A DNA stretch of 64,000 nt from Notamacropus eugenii (taxonomy: Eukaryota > Chordata > Mammalia > Diprotodontia > Macropodidae). Under the pieces are notes generated by a model. The model saw only the letters and a program-made list of their open reading frames with translations, had not been told where the DNA came from and made no database searches. The first letter of the stretch is position 1, and the number at the start of each line of letters is the position of its first letter. The stretch covers positions 5,661,001 through 5,725,000 of the forward strand of contig NC_092878.1 of NCBI RefSeq assembly GCF_028372415.1, read 5' to 3'. A program made the position numbers and the translations under genes. Below, piece by piece: positions 22,191 to 34,150 of this stretch.

Positions 22191-23260
22191 CAAATAAATG
22201 TTTGCAAGTTTTCAAATATAAAGCTAGCATGGATTCAAAAGAAACTTTCTAAAAATCAACAACATGATTATTTGTGCAGAGTAATGATACGAACTTTAAA
22301 ACATGTTAATCATTCAGACTTTACAAAACTTGATTCTCTACCCTCCACTGCTACCATCCTACCATAAATAATGGAAGATGAATTCATAACTAAACATTTA
22401 GGTTTTCAGGCTGGACAAGAGTTTAGAGGCTTTTTTTTGCCCAAATCAATGTTTCTCTACCTCAATTATACAGGTGGAGAATGTGAGGCATAATGATGGG
22501 AAGTAATTTGCCGTTCCTCTACTCTTATCCTACTTCCCCTCCTCCTCTCTCCCATCACCACACACATCACACAAGAAATGACAGATTCATAATTTACATC
22601 CTCTGCATTCCAAAATAATTTCCTTCCCCAATGTACTCTGCTTTCTTTCCTTCATCTCTCATTCAGGGTGATCCAGACTACCTTTTCTGCTTCACTGTAA
22701 TCCTTCAGTCTTATAGACTCACAATTTCTTTCTCCATTATGGTTCTATTTCTGGGGTGATTAACCTCTTAGTTTTTGTGGATCCTGAATGGGCAAGATGT
22801 GTTTTCCATACAGTAAACATTTTATTCCAATAAAGCATGAGAATTTGGGAAGACTTTACACTAAAAGGTCTTTTTGTCATTATCCTAGTATTATTTATAC
22901 CCCAGTTTCTTCACTGGTGCAGTAATGTGTCTTTTTTTATGTGTTTCAATAAGATATGAAATAAGTGAGCCTTTCCTATAGAAAACACTAAAATCTACAA
23001 GAGCCAAAGCAATTAGTCACAAAGTCCTCTTTACAACTTTTGACAATGTCATGGCACAGGTTCTGTGGTACCCAAGTTAAATGAAAACATGGCACCAGTG
23101 GAATCCCAACATCCCAAGCTAGAAAGGAACAGAATTTCTCCAGGAGAGAAACTGGAAGCATTTGGAAAACTTGCCTCCCTTCCCCTCACCAGCCAAAGAT
23201 ATGACTTTGTCCCTTCACATTTTTGCAAATGGTAAAAAGGAAACGTAGCTTCATGGTCCA
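22191..23260. other. Mostly unrecognised; decayed MIR trace at about 22395-22515
   Basis: The MIR-like trace reads TACAGGTGGAGAATGTGAGGC, then AAGTAATTTGCCG (antisense). The rest has no named repeat or credible frame. Confidence 0.4.
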
Positions 23261-23261
23261 T

Positions 23262-23430
23262 GCAGATGGAATGGACCTTAGAGCTTAGAGAACCTCTGCT
23301 GCAAACTTATCAGGAAACTAATGCTCACAATGGTTAAGGGGCTTGCCCAAGATCACAGCTTGGTTTCTGGCAAAGTCAAACTCACATCTGTAGTAGTTCT
23401 GACTACAGAGTCCATTGCACTTTGTTCTAC
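23262..23430 (-). repeat. MIR-type SINE fragment
   Basis: 'GGAATGGACCTTAGAGCTTAG', 'TTATCAGGAAACTAATG', 'GGGGCTTGCCCAAGATCACAG', 'GACTACAGAGTCCATTGCAC'. Confidence 0.65.
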
Positions 23431-24375
23431 ACACAATGATTCCTTTGCAAATATTAACACTGTGATACTTCCCAGCATCTAAGAAGTTTTTTGGTGACAC
23501 TTTTGATAAAATAAGAAGGCTCAAATGCTTGACTTCAATGGACTCCAGAGAAAATTTTGATGTCGTGGAAAAGGAAATTGCAGAAAAACTTTTTGCACAT
23601 CCATGAATCTAACAAAATTTTCTTTGCTTTCTGTTCTAAAGTACAGTGTATCGATAGGAGCCCAGGAAATGCAAAAAAAAAATCTGACTTCAAGGACAAA
23701 TTGGCTCATAAAATTTAGCATATGCTAGACAGATTCCAATAAGACACCCCGATATTAATGAATAAAATTGATCATATGCTACAGTCAGACTCAAGCAGTA
23801 TAGCTTTGTTGATGCTAAATGCAGTTTTCTCAGATGATAAGAGGAATAAAAACCCCAAAGACAAAGGATGTCCCCAAACTAAACTGCTTACTGACCTTTG
23901 AATCCAAGTGGAGAGAGGTGTATCCCTCCAGAATCATTACTCTTCCAGGGAAGGAAAACATTATTGGCATGTGGCTCTGGATGTTTGTCTTATTCAAAAG
24001 GAACAAAATAGATAAAAGATGTTTGTGAGCTACATTTTATACTAAGAAAATGTCCTCATGTGAGGAAATTCAGGAATATGAGGGAAGAAGAATGACAAAA
24101 TGTTTTGGGGTGACACTCAGTGGAGGGAGGGAGAATATGTAAATGTGATGACTGTACACTACATATCACCTGGATGGAAAAAAATTAAATATAGAGGGAT
24201 TTCTGGAAACACAGGCATGTCAAAGTGGATACTGTAGTTTTCTTTGCCAAATAGAGGGTTACTGATATAAAGTCTTTTAACTACAAATTTTATTTTCATT
24301 TAGAGCAAGTTAAGATTTTGGGATGTATAAAAACTACCAAGCATTGAAGATAGTACCAGAAAAAGTTCTTTAAAA
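23431..24375. other. No recognisable feature
   Basis: Read on both strands. There is a weak resemblance of 23660-23720 to segment A (12720-12780), too short to claim a third copy. Confidence 0.4.
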
Positions 24376-24379
24376 TTAT

Positions 24380-24530
24380 TTTACATAGATCACAGATTTA
24401 GAAACAGAAAGGCTGGATTCAACCCTCTAATTTTAAGATAAAGAAAATTAGGCACTATAAGATTATGAGCCACAATGTAAGGTCTTCTAAATGCACAGCC
24501 AGTGCCCTATTCATATACTATCTGGCCAAC
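24380..24530 (-). repeat. MIR-type SINE fragment, decayed
   Basis: 'CACAGATTTAGAAACAGAAAGG' and 'AACCCTCTAATTTTAAGATAAAG' in antisense SINE order. Confidence 0.45.
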
Positions 24531-24534
24531 TAAA

Positions 24535-24708
24535 GAATGATTTGATCAAGAAACTTAAGCAAGATGACGGAGGGAAGGGTTGTGAATAAGCCCAATTCTC
24601 ATTCATCACCCTAAACAATGAGACTTTTGCTTGGTAAAGCAAAAGAAAAAAAGCAAAGGAATGGGAGGGAAATGAGGGAAAAAACAGGAAAATTCACCTC
24701 AAGGAAAA

Positions 24709-24740
<32 letters not shown>

Positions 24741-26285
24741 ACAAAGACGCAGTCCTAATGCCGTGAATAAATATTGTGAAGCAAAAGAAAGAAGTCTTGG
24801 GGAAACTACCGCAATCACAAGACTCCAAATAAGATCTACATCTTTTGCAAAAACTTTCAAAGTACATAAAGTCAATGAAAGGCATGAATATAAACTTGAG
24901 TGAACATCAAAAATGAGTCCAGAATAGACACATGAATACGTGAGATACAGGAATACATGAGACTTGGCAGACTGGAAACAGTGGGGAAAATTCTTATTGA
25001 AGGACATAATTGCCCAATTGTAAGGGAAAAATACATACATGGAAAGGTAAATGAAACAAAATTTTTAGATACACATGGAAGAAGATTTGTGCAAGGAAAG
25101 TTCACAGAGGACAGATGTTGGTGAGACAAAACAAGAATCATACAGGAAAATTTCTCAGAAGAACTGACGATACAGAGCAAAGTTCAGGTTGATGGTTTCC
25201 GTAGGATAATTACAGAAAGCAATCACAAATTAAGCCAGAAATGTAGTAGTCAGCTCCAGAGTTACAGTGACAAGAAGGATATTAGAAGCAGCTATGGAAA
25301 AGCTAATCAAAGATAAATTGTGGCCAGATTGTATCATTCAACAATATTTGTAGAGGATAAGAAATTATAAGACGTTAGAATATAATATACTGAAAGGAAG
25401 GAAAATCAGCCTTCAACCTCTTTCCCCTGTCTATTCATCACAATAGCACAGGACTGCCCAATAAGGTGTGCTCACATAAAAGAAAAATTCTGCTCTCTAG
25501 GAGCAAAGCAGAATTGCAGTAGCTCAAAAGAAATGTGAGTTTCACAAATTTAGAGAAAACTCTACTCCAAATGTTCATATGGACTATTTGTGCCTGACAT
25601 GTGCTAGAGCCTTCTGAGTTCATGTTGGTGTGATCAGCCACAGTCATACACACTGAACTTTGATCCCAACAGAATGATGTCATTTTGGTCCCCTTCAAGA
25701 ATAAAGGACACCAACCAACCAGTTCAGCACAACTGAACATATTGTATTATAAGGAGAAAATTGAAGAATTCTACAGCTTTCTGGAAAAAAATAAAAAATA
25801 GCTTGGAAAAGCTTTTTGGTATTCAAATCCATCACAAAGCAGAACCCCAACAAGGTAAAAAAAAAAACCAAGCAAACAAAAAATTCTACACTAAGGGATA
25901 AGAAGTAGAGTTTTATATGTTGCAAGAAAAAGGAAAGTTTTTGTCTCTGATATTCTGGCTTGTAACTAGGGACACTGAGGAAATAATGGCCAGGACTTGA
26001 GGAGAAATTCCAAAAAAGAGAAAGGGAAGCAGATAATCTTGAGAAGGAAGGGGAAATACTGAGGAGGAGAGAATTATTTATTATACCTCCCCTTGGAGTG
26101 CAATGAGTGAAAAATAAACTATCACCAAATAAAAGTGTAGCCATGGGGACATATGTGATACATTATGTTATTTTTGTGCAGAGTGGAGGAAATATGATAT
26201 AGACCTTGAAAGGAAGAGATTTATGACCCTATTCACTTTGGCAAAAGTTGATGGTAGTGTCTTCTTTCCAAAGTGCAATAGTCTC
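24535..26285 (+). other. A-rich stretch, perhaps very old L1 5' and ORF1 remnant
   Basis: It starts with AAGATGACGGAGGGAAGG, reminiscent of an L1 5' start, and carries a 24-bp poly(A) at 24714-24737. Around 25270-25345, 'ATATTAGAAGCAGCTATGGAAAAG' faintly recalls the L1 ORF1 motif ILQAARKK. There is no open sense frame. The assignment is weak; it may be unrelated A-rich DNA. Confidence 0.25.
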
Positions 26286-26289
26286 TAGC

Positions 26290-26395
26290 CAACCCACAGC
26301 ATTTGCTTACAGGAAATTCATCTTAAAACTAGGGATGGTTACAGATCTAAGTGAAGGACAGGAATAAAATTTGTTATACTTTGATTTTTTAAAAA
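26290..26395 (+). pseudogene. L1 ORF2 endonuclease remnant, left of HAL1 insertion
   Basis: 'GGAAATTCATCTTAAAACTAGG' reads as E-I-H-L-K-T-R, matching the L1 endonuclease motif QETHLK. The remnant is split by the HAL1-type element at 26396 and continues at 29153. The last 20 bases (26376-26395) are the target duplication. Confidence 0.55.
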
Positions 26396-27190
26396 ATTTA
26401 TTTATTTAACTTTTAACATTCATTTTCACAAAATTTTGGGTTCCAAATTTTCTCCCCATTTGTCCCTTCCCCTACCCCCAAACGCCGAGCATTTGCCCTC
26501 TCTTCTATCATCCCTCCCTTCCCTTGTCCCCATCTTCTCTTTTGTCCTGGAGAGCCAGATAACTTTCTACATCTCATTACCTGTATTTCTTATTTCCTAG
26601 TAGCAAGAACAGAACTCGACAGTTGTTCCTAAAACTTTGAGTTCCAACTTCTTTTCATCCCTCCTTCCCCACACATTCCCTTTGAAAAGCAAGCAATTCA
26701 CTATAGCCCATATCTGTGTAGTTTGCAAATGACTTCCATAATAGTTGTGTTGTGTAAGACTAACTATATTTCCCTCCATTCTATCCTGTACCCCATTGCT
26801 TCTATTCTCTGTTTTGATCCTGTCCCTCCCCAAGAGTGTTGACTTCAAATTGCTCCCTCCTCCCATTGCCCTCCCTTCCATCCTCCCCACCCCGCTTATC
26901 CCCTTCTCCCCCACTTTCCTGTATTGTAAGATAGGTTTTCATACCAAAATGAGTGTGCATTTTATTCCTTCTTTTAGTGGAATGTGATGAGAGTAAACTT
27001 CATGTTTTTCTCTCACCTCCCCTCTTTTTCCCTCCACTAATAAGTCTTTTGCTTGCCTCTTTTATGAGAGAAATTTGCCCCGTTCCATTTCTCCCTTTCT
27101 CCTCCCAATATATTTCTCTCTCACCACTTAATTTCATTTTTTTAAAGATACAATCCCATCCTATTCAATTCACTCTGTGCTCTCTGTCTC

Positions 27191-27205
27191 TGTGTGTGTG
27201 CATGT

Positions 27206-27240
<35 letters not shown>
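27191..27240. repeat. (TG)n microsatellite in HAL1 #1 3' UTR
   Basis: Imperfect then perfect TG run. It sits at the same place in the element as the tracts at 39743-39783 and 50202-50240. Confidence 0.95.
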
Positions 27241-27241
<1 letters not shown>

Positions 27242-27376
27242 AATCCCACCCACTAACCAGATACTGAAAAGTTTCAAGAGTTACAAATATTGTCTTTCCA
27301 TGTAGGAATACAAACAGTTCAACTTTAGTAAGTGCCTTATGACTTCTCTTTGCTGTTTACCTTTTCATGCTTCTCT

Positions 27377-28479
27377 TCATTCCTGTGTTTGAAAGTCAAA
27401 TTTTCTTTTCAGCTGTGGTCTTTTCATCAAGAACGCTTGAAAGTCCTCTATTTCATTGAAAGACCATTTTTTCCCCTGAAGGACTATACTCAGTTTTTCT
27501 GGGTAGGTGATTCTTGGTTTTAGTCCTAGTTCCTTTGACTTCTGGAATATCATTTTCCACACCCTTTGATCCCTTAATGTAGAAGCTGCTAGATCTTGTG
27601 TTATCCTGATTGTATTTCCACAATATTTGAATTGTTTCTTTCTAGCTGCTTGCAACATTTTCCCCTTGACCAGGGAACTCTGGAATTTGGCCACAATGTT
27701 CCTAGGAGTTTCTCTTTTTGGATCTCTTTCAGGTGGTGATCAGTAGATTCCTTGAATCTACTGATTTTGCCCTCTGGTTCTAGACTATTAGGGCAGTTTT
27801 CCTTGATAATTTCATGAAAGATGATGTCTAGGCTCTTTTTTTGATCATGACTTTCAGGTAGTCCCATAATTTTTAAATTGTCTCTCCTGGATCTATTTTC
27901 CAGGTCAGTTGTTTTTCCAATGAGATATTTCACATTATCTTCCCTTTTTTCATTCTTTTGGTTTTGTTTTGTGATTTCTTGGTTTCTCATAAAGTCATTA
28001 GCCTCCATCTGTTCCATTCTAATTTTGAAAGAACTATTTTCTTCAGTGAGCTTTTGGACCTCCTTTTCCATTTGGCCAATTCTGCTTTTGAAAGCATTCT
28101 TCTCCTCCTTGGCTTTTTGAATCTCTTTTGCCAACTGAGTTAGCCTATTTTTCAAGATATTATTTTCTTCAGCATTTTTTGGGGTCTCCTTTAGCAAGGT
28201 GTTGACCTGCTTTTCATGCTTTTCTTTCATCTCTCTCATTTCTCTTCCCAGTTTTTCCTCCACCTCTCTAACTTGATTTTCAGAATCCTTTTTGAGCTCT
28301 TCCATGGCCTGAGCCCACTGAATATTTATTTTGGATGTTTGGGATACAGAAGCCTTGATTTCTATGTCTTTCCCTGATGGTAAGCATTGTTCTTCCTCTT
28401 CTGAAAAGAAGGGAGGAGATATCTGTTTACCAAGAAATAACCTTCTGTGGTCTTATTTTTTTCCCCCTTTTCTGGGCAT
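27377..28479 (-). pseudogene. HAL1 #1 ORF1, L1 ORF1p-like, frameshifted
   Basis: Starts at the ATG at 28479 (MPRKG, as in the intact copy), but a frameshift in a homopolymer-rich stretch soon after the start breaks the frame. It then stays open at 28305-27601 (coiled coil with repeated KNRLTQLAKEIQKAKEEKNA heptads and the RRDNLKIMGLPE motif) and at 27694-27377 in another frame (ILQAARKK, PRITYPEKLSIV, KRKFDFQTQE). The motifs match the RRM and C-terminal domain of mammalian L1 ORF1p, an RNA-binding trimeric chaperone. Broken, so not expected to be functional. Confidence 0.85.
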
Positions 28480-28852
28480 TTTCCCAGCCAGTGACTTGAA
28501 TTCTGAGTGTCCTCTCCACACCCACCTGCCTCCAGTTCCTCCCAGCTAGTGCTTAGAGGCTGAGATTCAAATGCTGCTTCCCAGCCTCAGGGCTTTTGGT
28601 GGGGGTGGGGCTGCTATTCAGTGTGAGATTAAGTTCAGGTGCTCAGGTGGGGGCAGGACCACCACACGGGGCTCAGTTCCCTCAGAGGGTTTACGTGGAG
28701 ACCTTCAACAATAGATCCGAACTCCTGCCTGCTTTGGGAGCCCTTGTCTGCTGCTGCCTCCGCTGCTGCCTCCTGAGGGGGCCTGAATTATGGGGACACC
28801 CCACTCCTTTCTTGGAGAGCTGAGAAGACCCTCTCACTTACCTTTGACACCT

Positions 28853-29003
28853 GTGGGTAGAGGGACCTGTGCAGCTGCTGGAGATTCTGTCCCTGAAGCC
28901 CACTCAGATCTGCTCCCCTTGGAGCCCGAGGCCAAGGCACAGCTGGGCTCTGCTCTGGGTCAGATGTGCGACAGACCTTTTGAGTGAGTTTTTCAGGGCT
29001 CTC
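28853..29003 (-). repeat. HAL1 #1 5' UTR monomer (single copy)
   Basis: Sense strand begins GAGCCCTGAAAAACTCAC and ends 'CTCTACCCACAG' before GTG. It is one copy of the unit present twice in element #3. Confidence 0.7.
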
Positions 29004-29173
29004 TGGAACAGAAATCTCCTCTGCTCCATTGTTCTGTGTCTTCTGCTGCTCCAGAATTTGTTGGAAGTTCTTCTTTACAGGTATTTTATGGGCTGTGGGT
29101 TCAGAGGTAGCTAATGTGTATCTTTCTATTCTGCCATCTTGGCTCCTCCCCAATACTTTGATTTTTTTAAAAA

Positions 29174-29490
29174 GAGGACTTATAATCATTATTCATGATA
29201 TAGAAAGTCAAATTAGATTGCATATTAAGAGAAAAGAAAATCACATTCTTCATAAAGCCACTATAGAAAATGAAGTTGTTAACCTTAAATATATACTCAG
29301 TGGATGGCATAATAACATTAAGAATTCAAAGTAAAGGCTAACAAATACAAAAAGAGCTATAGAGAGTAAAGCAGTAATAGTAGGTGACCGATATTTTCTT
29401 CTCTCAGAAATTGAAAACTATAAGAGGATAAACAAAAAATTAAAGACTTAGACAGATTGTTGGAAATATTGGACATCAATGAAGAAGTCT
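29174..29490 (+). pseudogene. L1 ORF2 endonuclease remnant, right of HAL1 insertion
   Basis: Continues the remnant at 26290. Translated fragments follow L1 endonuclease: a decayed KGTIENEVVNL..IYAPSG region, then 'ATAGTAGGTGACCGATATTTT' (VGDRYF, against VGDFN) and SEIENYKRINKK. All frames contain stops. Confidence 0.6.
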
Positions 29491-30110
29491 GAGACAGGTA
29501 GGGTCATCAGAGGTTTTGAGTGGTATTGAGTTTGGGGTAGGGCTTTGTTGATTGCAAACAGAAAGAGATGGCTTTTGGAAGTGAATCTATCTTGGATTAG
29601 TTATAGGGGATGCAAAGTTGAAGCAAATGATAGCTAGAAGTTGGAAATGGCTGTCTACAATTGGCAATTACAAAGATGGACCCTTACCAAAGAAGAGATG
29701 AGGAGGTAGAAACTTTCCCCAAGAGTGTGTTCCAGGAGGAAACCAAGATGGTAGCAGAAAGTGGTCTCTCCCTACCTAGGGGCTTTGTTCCCTTTACCTC
29801 AGTAATTTAGGGATTTCCTTGGTAGAATTGTTTTTGTTTGCTCATGATGAATTATGAACATTGTTGTATTTTGTTTTAGCACACATATAATATATATGTG
29901 TATATATAATTTTATACAGTTAAGCATTTTTATTTCATATCTAATGATTTATTTGTAAGTGAGTCTGCACTGAGTCTAGGCTTGAGCCAAGCATTTCCCT
30001 CACACTGAACTCAAACATACTTCAGGAACCCCAAAGATGATGTGGAGACCTCTTTAAATTTCTGTAGGAGTCCATCCAGAATGGTCTTTTTTTTGTCTTT
30101 CTGTTCTGAG
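29491..30110. other. No recognisable feature
   Basis: Read on both strands. A small TATATA patch lies at 29885-29912. No open frame or repeat named. Confidence 0.45.
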
Positions 30111-30119
30111 ATATAGGCT

Positions 30120-30365
30120 CATAATTTATTATTATTAAAGCACCTACTATTTAATAAACATTGTTTTGAGTACAGGGGATACAAATATAAAGAAAGAAAA
30201 AAAGAAAGCAGAGAAACAGTACCTGCCTTGGGGAGTATACAATCTTATTTGAGAAATCAAAACACAAAACGAAGTTGAAAGGGGAGGTGGTTATAAAAGA
30301 AAGGAGAAAAAGAATCATGATGGAGAAGTCAGGCAGAGATATTATAACTGCAACCAAGTAGGAAA
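30120..30365 (-). repeat. L2 LINE 3'-end fragment
   Basis: Antisense L2: TTATTATTAAAGCACCTACTA, a decayed 'CATTGTTTTGAGTACAGGGGATACAAA', 'AACAGTACCTGCCTTGGGGAG', then the terminal L2 region. Confidence 0.65.
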
Positions 30366-30525
30366 TGAGGCAATAGCTGAGCTAAATCTCTCTTTAAATG
30401 GAATTTTAGAGCTCATGCATATGGCCCTACCTTCTAATCAGAGAAGCAGAGGGTAGTGATAAAGTGGAGTACCAAGGCTGCTGAGATCTTATGGGATACT
30501 GAGGTTATCCCAATAAGGAACTTAG

Positions 30526-30740
30526 AGGGGGACTTATAATCATTGATGAAGTAGAAAGTCAAATTAGATAGCACATAAAGAGATAAGAAAATCACATTAC
30601 TCATAAAGCAACTATAAAAAATGAAGTTGTTAAATATATACTTAAATATATACTCAGTGGATGGCATAATAACCTTAAGAATTCAAAGTAAAAGCTAAAA
30701 ATTACAAAAAGAGCTATAGAGAGTAAAGTGGTACACCAGG
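30526..30740 (+). pseudogene. Second copy of the L1 endonuclease remnant
   Basis: Highly similar to 29174-29385, including GGACTTATAATCATT, AAAGTCAAATTAGAT, 'ATACTCAGTGGATGGCATAATAA' and 'AAAAAGAGCTATAGAGAGTAAAG'. Frame is broken. It is either a local duplication or a second insertion. Confidence 0.65.
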
Positions 30741-31095
30741 AACATGGAGTAGTCAGTCAGACACATCTCAGAGTAGTACAGCCAGGTGAGAAATGAGATG
30801 TCTGAGCTGAGCTCTCTCCTTAAATGGAAGTTTGTAGTAGAACAGACCCAATTGCCTTTCTGTTGGGTCTCATATAATACATTTAAAAATAAGCATGTAA
30901 TAATGCTAAAGGCTTATACTATGTTTTATTAATGTGTTGCCAAATATATTGTTAAGGCATTATGATAGATTATTCGACAGTGAATGGCCTCTATGGGTTG
31001 GAGAACTGATCCTTAGTGGCACTGGATGATTGTCAGGTTTGTGAATGCCTACTGACTATGACAAGATGACCTTGAAAGAGTCCATGGTGTGGACT
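30741..31095. other. No recognisable feature
   Basis: Read on both strands. Nothing named. Confidence 0.45.
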
Positions 31096-31099
31096 ACTT

Positions 31100-31425
31100 T
31101 GTAGGTATAACAGAGAGCACCCCAACATACACAGGGGGTCTGCTGCCACAGGTTCTTAGATCTGCATTCATAAAAAGAAAGACAACTTTTGAGGGGTTAA
31201 TAATCACTTTATTCAAGCATATGTATCATTCCTTTACCCAAGAACATATATCATTCAAGAACTTCAAAGAAAATACAGAGAAATCAAAGATCAACAGACA
31301 TGACTTCTTCTGCCTGAATTCAACAGATGAGTCCAACTGTCTGACCATAGTTACCAGAGAGAGAAGCACTGACATCTGAATTTTCAAAACCAGGGGGAGG
31401 GGATGGTCCTTAGTAGCTTCCCAGA
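31100..31425 (-). repeat. Partial ERV-type LTR, related to the solo LTR at 36.2 kb
   Basis: 31125-31400 matches 36240-36545 in the same orientation (for example ACAGGTTCTTAGATCTGC, AAAGACAACTTTTGAGGGGT, AATAATCACTTTATTCAAG, CCAGAGAGAGAAGCAC). Read in minus sense this is the R/U5 side with an AATAAA signal. Similarity ends near 31430, so the U3 part is missing or too diverged. Confidence 0.65.
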
Positions 31426-31429
31426 GTCC

Positions 31430-33005
31430 TTAGGAGCCAAGGTGACTGACTCAAGGAGACTTAGGAAGCCTTGTGCCTTGAGTTGGGATTCAGCATAAGG
31501 GAATTCAAACCAGTTTTAAAAATAAGTACTAGCACTGCGCATATACAGAAGAAGGTAAAGTATGACAAGTGAAAGCCGTAGGGTTGAATGCTGGGTCCCT
31601 TTAATTTCTTAGGACTGGTCCTACAAGGAAGAATATAACTCTGGAGAGATAACTCTGGCTTAGTGAGACCTACTTGGAAGCCTAGCAGGGTGGGATTCTT
31701 CTTACTGGTCAAAAGAGTTTTAAGCTGTCACTGAATTAAGACTAAGACTTAAAATCTAAATATTTGAAAGGCCTCAGATGTCACCTACTCTGTGGATCCT
31801 TCCTGAGCTCCACCTGTAGAAATAATCTTTCCTTCCTCAGACCTCATATGACACTGTATGCTTCTCTTATACTACCAATTTCCTTTTTTTTTTCTGAGAT
31901 GGAGTTTAATTAGATGATAATTATATGGCACAGAGCTTTTGCATATTTGTGTGTGTCATGCTCCCCTCCAAGTGGTCAGTGAATGAATTAATGAATGAAC
32001 TCTAGGTAGAATGTATGCTAGGCATACTCGAGTTAACTGCTCAATAAAATCCTTATGAAGCAGATTAACTGAAAAGAATACCATGGCACCTAAATTTAAT
32101 TCACTTTTTTTCTCTTCCAATTAGGAACCAGATTAGCTCCTGCTCAGCTATGACACATGAAAAGAATCCCCCCTTGTCAAAATATGTTTTGCAAGGGGGA
32201 GGTTGGAATTTCAAATCTTAGGACTACTCATTGGGCCCTCTTGAAGTCTCTCCATCCTTCTCATATAAGGGTGAAACTGGGTGAAAGGATCCCAAAAGAA
32301 CCCTCATGCTCCCTCACTCAGTTAAAATCATTCCAATATGAATCAGTGGGCTGAGGTTAGTTTCTTGCTGGCTCTCCCAGGAATCTCCAGATCAGGGAGA
32401 TCTTGTACAAATCAGCAGATTTGGGTCACTTGCAAACACAGTGGTCGGAGGCAGCAGGATTTTAGGGGTCCCAGGAGCTTCCACAAAGACATTTCTAAGT
32501 CTGGCAAGGAGAGAAAATACATCCTAAGGCTAGAGAGGTCCCTGGCAAGAATTCTTGTCTAGAACTAAGAAAAGGACTTAATAAGTTCTAGGCAAGATTT
32601 TAGAGTCATGGCCTTACATATCTCCAAGAAGCACTGAGGTGGTGGTATAACAGGCATCAGAAAAATATCTTATAGGTCTTTGGGAATAGAATCTTATGAC
32701 TTTGAAAATTGATACATTCATGAAAATTAATGTTAAATTGTGTACCTGGTACCCATCGTACACTGTCCCACAGGTAGCTGCCTCTATTACCTACTGTTAT
32801 TTCTTGTTCTTTTCCCATTTAATCTCCCTAGATTCTTGGAAACCTCCAAAATCTCTGTCCTCTGGGCACCTCCTCCTTTAAATTTCCACTCATTTTTTAT
32901 CTTCCTATGTCCTCAATTCTGACCATTCTTAGCAACCTTGTTCCCATATACTCATGATATGTTCCATCAACTGCAAAAGGAGATTCCTTATGTCTTGAGA
33001 TGACT
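31430..33005. other. No recognisable feature
   Basis: Read on both strands. Frames of 60-83 codons (for example 31461-31712 minus, 32338-32562 plus) lack recognisable domains. A short T-run is at 31887-31896. Confidence 0.45.
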
Positions 33006-33009
33006 GAAA

Positions 33010-33220
33010 GAAATGAAAAATACACTTGGAGGCAGAAGACTCTGAAGTTCTGAGGTCCGACTCTGCCAATTTCTAGCTATGGCACTTGAGTGATCAGTTC
33101 CAAACTCTGGCCTCATAGTCCTATAAAATATATAATGGTACCTGAACTACTTACACCACTGAGTTGGTGTGAGACTCTAATGAGAAAATGGATGCCTGTA
33201 AAGTTCTTTACCCATATGTC
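33010..33220 (+). repeat. MIR SINE fragment
   Basis: Sense MIR order: 'GAGGCAGAAGACTCTGAAG', 'GACTCTGCCAATTTCTAGCT', 'CTCTGGCCTCATAGTCCTATAAAAT', 'ACCACTGAGTTGGTGTGAG', 'CTGTAAAGTTCTTTAC'. The GTTGGTGTGAG block and the TGTAAAG block are MIR 3' hallmarks. Confidence 0.75.
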
Positions 33221-33975
33221 CACAATAACTCTCTACAACATCCTTGGCATTTATCACCTGCTTGAAGACCTAGAATGAAGGGAAATGTATTGTCCCCTAT
33301 GGCAACCCTTTCTACTCTGGTATAGCTCTGATTGCTAAGCATTGAGCCCAAATCTGCCTTGGTTCAGATTTGGTTCAGCTGCCTATGCTTCTACTTCTCT
33401 CTGGAACCCAATCGAACATGACAAATCCGCTGTTTAAGTGACAGACTTTGAAATGCTTAAAGACAGCTATCATGTTCCCCCACAATTCTTCTCAAAGCTG
33501 ACTATCTCTCTTCCTTCAGCTGAACCTCGTATGGCATGGTCTTGAGACCCTTCACTGTCCTGGCTATGCTGGGACATTGTACAGCCCCCAACTGAATTGC
33601 ACAATTTCTGAAATTGCCTCCTGCATTGACTGAGCTGTTGGAGCCTAGTTACCTTCAATGTAAACTTCATTCTGACTCTGGTAAGAAAACAGAGTTTGTC
33701 TGGGGAGAAAGGAGGGCATGAGGTGGGATGATATGTGGTCAGCACCTCCTGAACTACTTGGGAACCTAACCATTATCCTGTATTGATACATTTCAGTGAT
33801 AACTAGAGGGCCAGAAAACCTACTCTAATGCCAAGTCAAAGAGTGCAAGGACTTTTTACAAAGCCATTTTATCCTTCCAGGAACGTTTGTTTTGCTTGAA
33901 TCCTGTCTCCCTTGATCTTTGGATGACTGTACCAGTCAGGAATGAAATCCCAGGATTTACCCAACAGTAAAAAAT
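33221..33975. other. No confident feature; weak CR1-like antisense trace at about 33415-33640
   Basis: 'CTTAAAGACAGCTATCATGTTCCC' and 'CTTCCTTCAGCTGAACCTC' recall the antisense 5'-ward part of CR1/L3 3' ends. Too decayed for certainty. Confidence 0.4.
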
Positions 33976-33977
33976 TT

Positions 33978-34150
33978 GTAGGGGATGGAAGGGACCTTAG
34001 GAGATCAGTGAATCTAGCATCCCTTTTCATAGATGAGAAAATTGAGTTCCACAGAAGTAAAGAGACTTGTTCTAGGTTACACAGCTAGTAAGTAGTAGAA
34101 CTGGAACCCCAAACAAGACAAAATGTTTCAGTGAGCCCATTAATTACTGG
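33978..34150 (-). repeat. MIR/THER-type SINE fragment
   Basis: 'GGATGGAAGGGACCTTAGGAG', TTCATAGATGAGAAAATTGAG, 'GTTACACAGCTAGTAAGTAG', 'AGAACTGGAACCCC'. Confidence 0.75.

Larger units (their letters stand above)
26376..29173 (-). mobile_element. HAL1-type element #1 (full length, no ORF2) with target duplications
   Basis: Element body 26396-29152 (about 2.76 kb) on the minus strand. Target-site duplications ATACTTTGATTTTTTAAAAA (26376-26395) and the same with one extra T (29153-29173) flank it. Read on the minus strand: 5' start GGGGAGGAGCCAAGATGGCAG near 29150, a GC-richer 5' UTR, decayed ORF1 (28479-27377), a 3' UTR with a TG/CA microsatellite (27191-27240) and polypurine tract, ending AATGTTAAAAGTTAAATAAATAAA. 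The pre-insertion site TTTTT/AAAAAA in sense orientation fits L1 endonuclease preference. No reverse transcriptase sequence lies inside. Confidence 0.9.

Noticed and set aside
27601-28305. A host coiled-coil gene suggested by the long minus-strand frame
   Set aside because: The sequence is L1 ORF1, inside an element with target duplications and matching copies elsewhere in the window.
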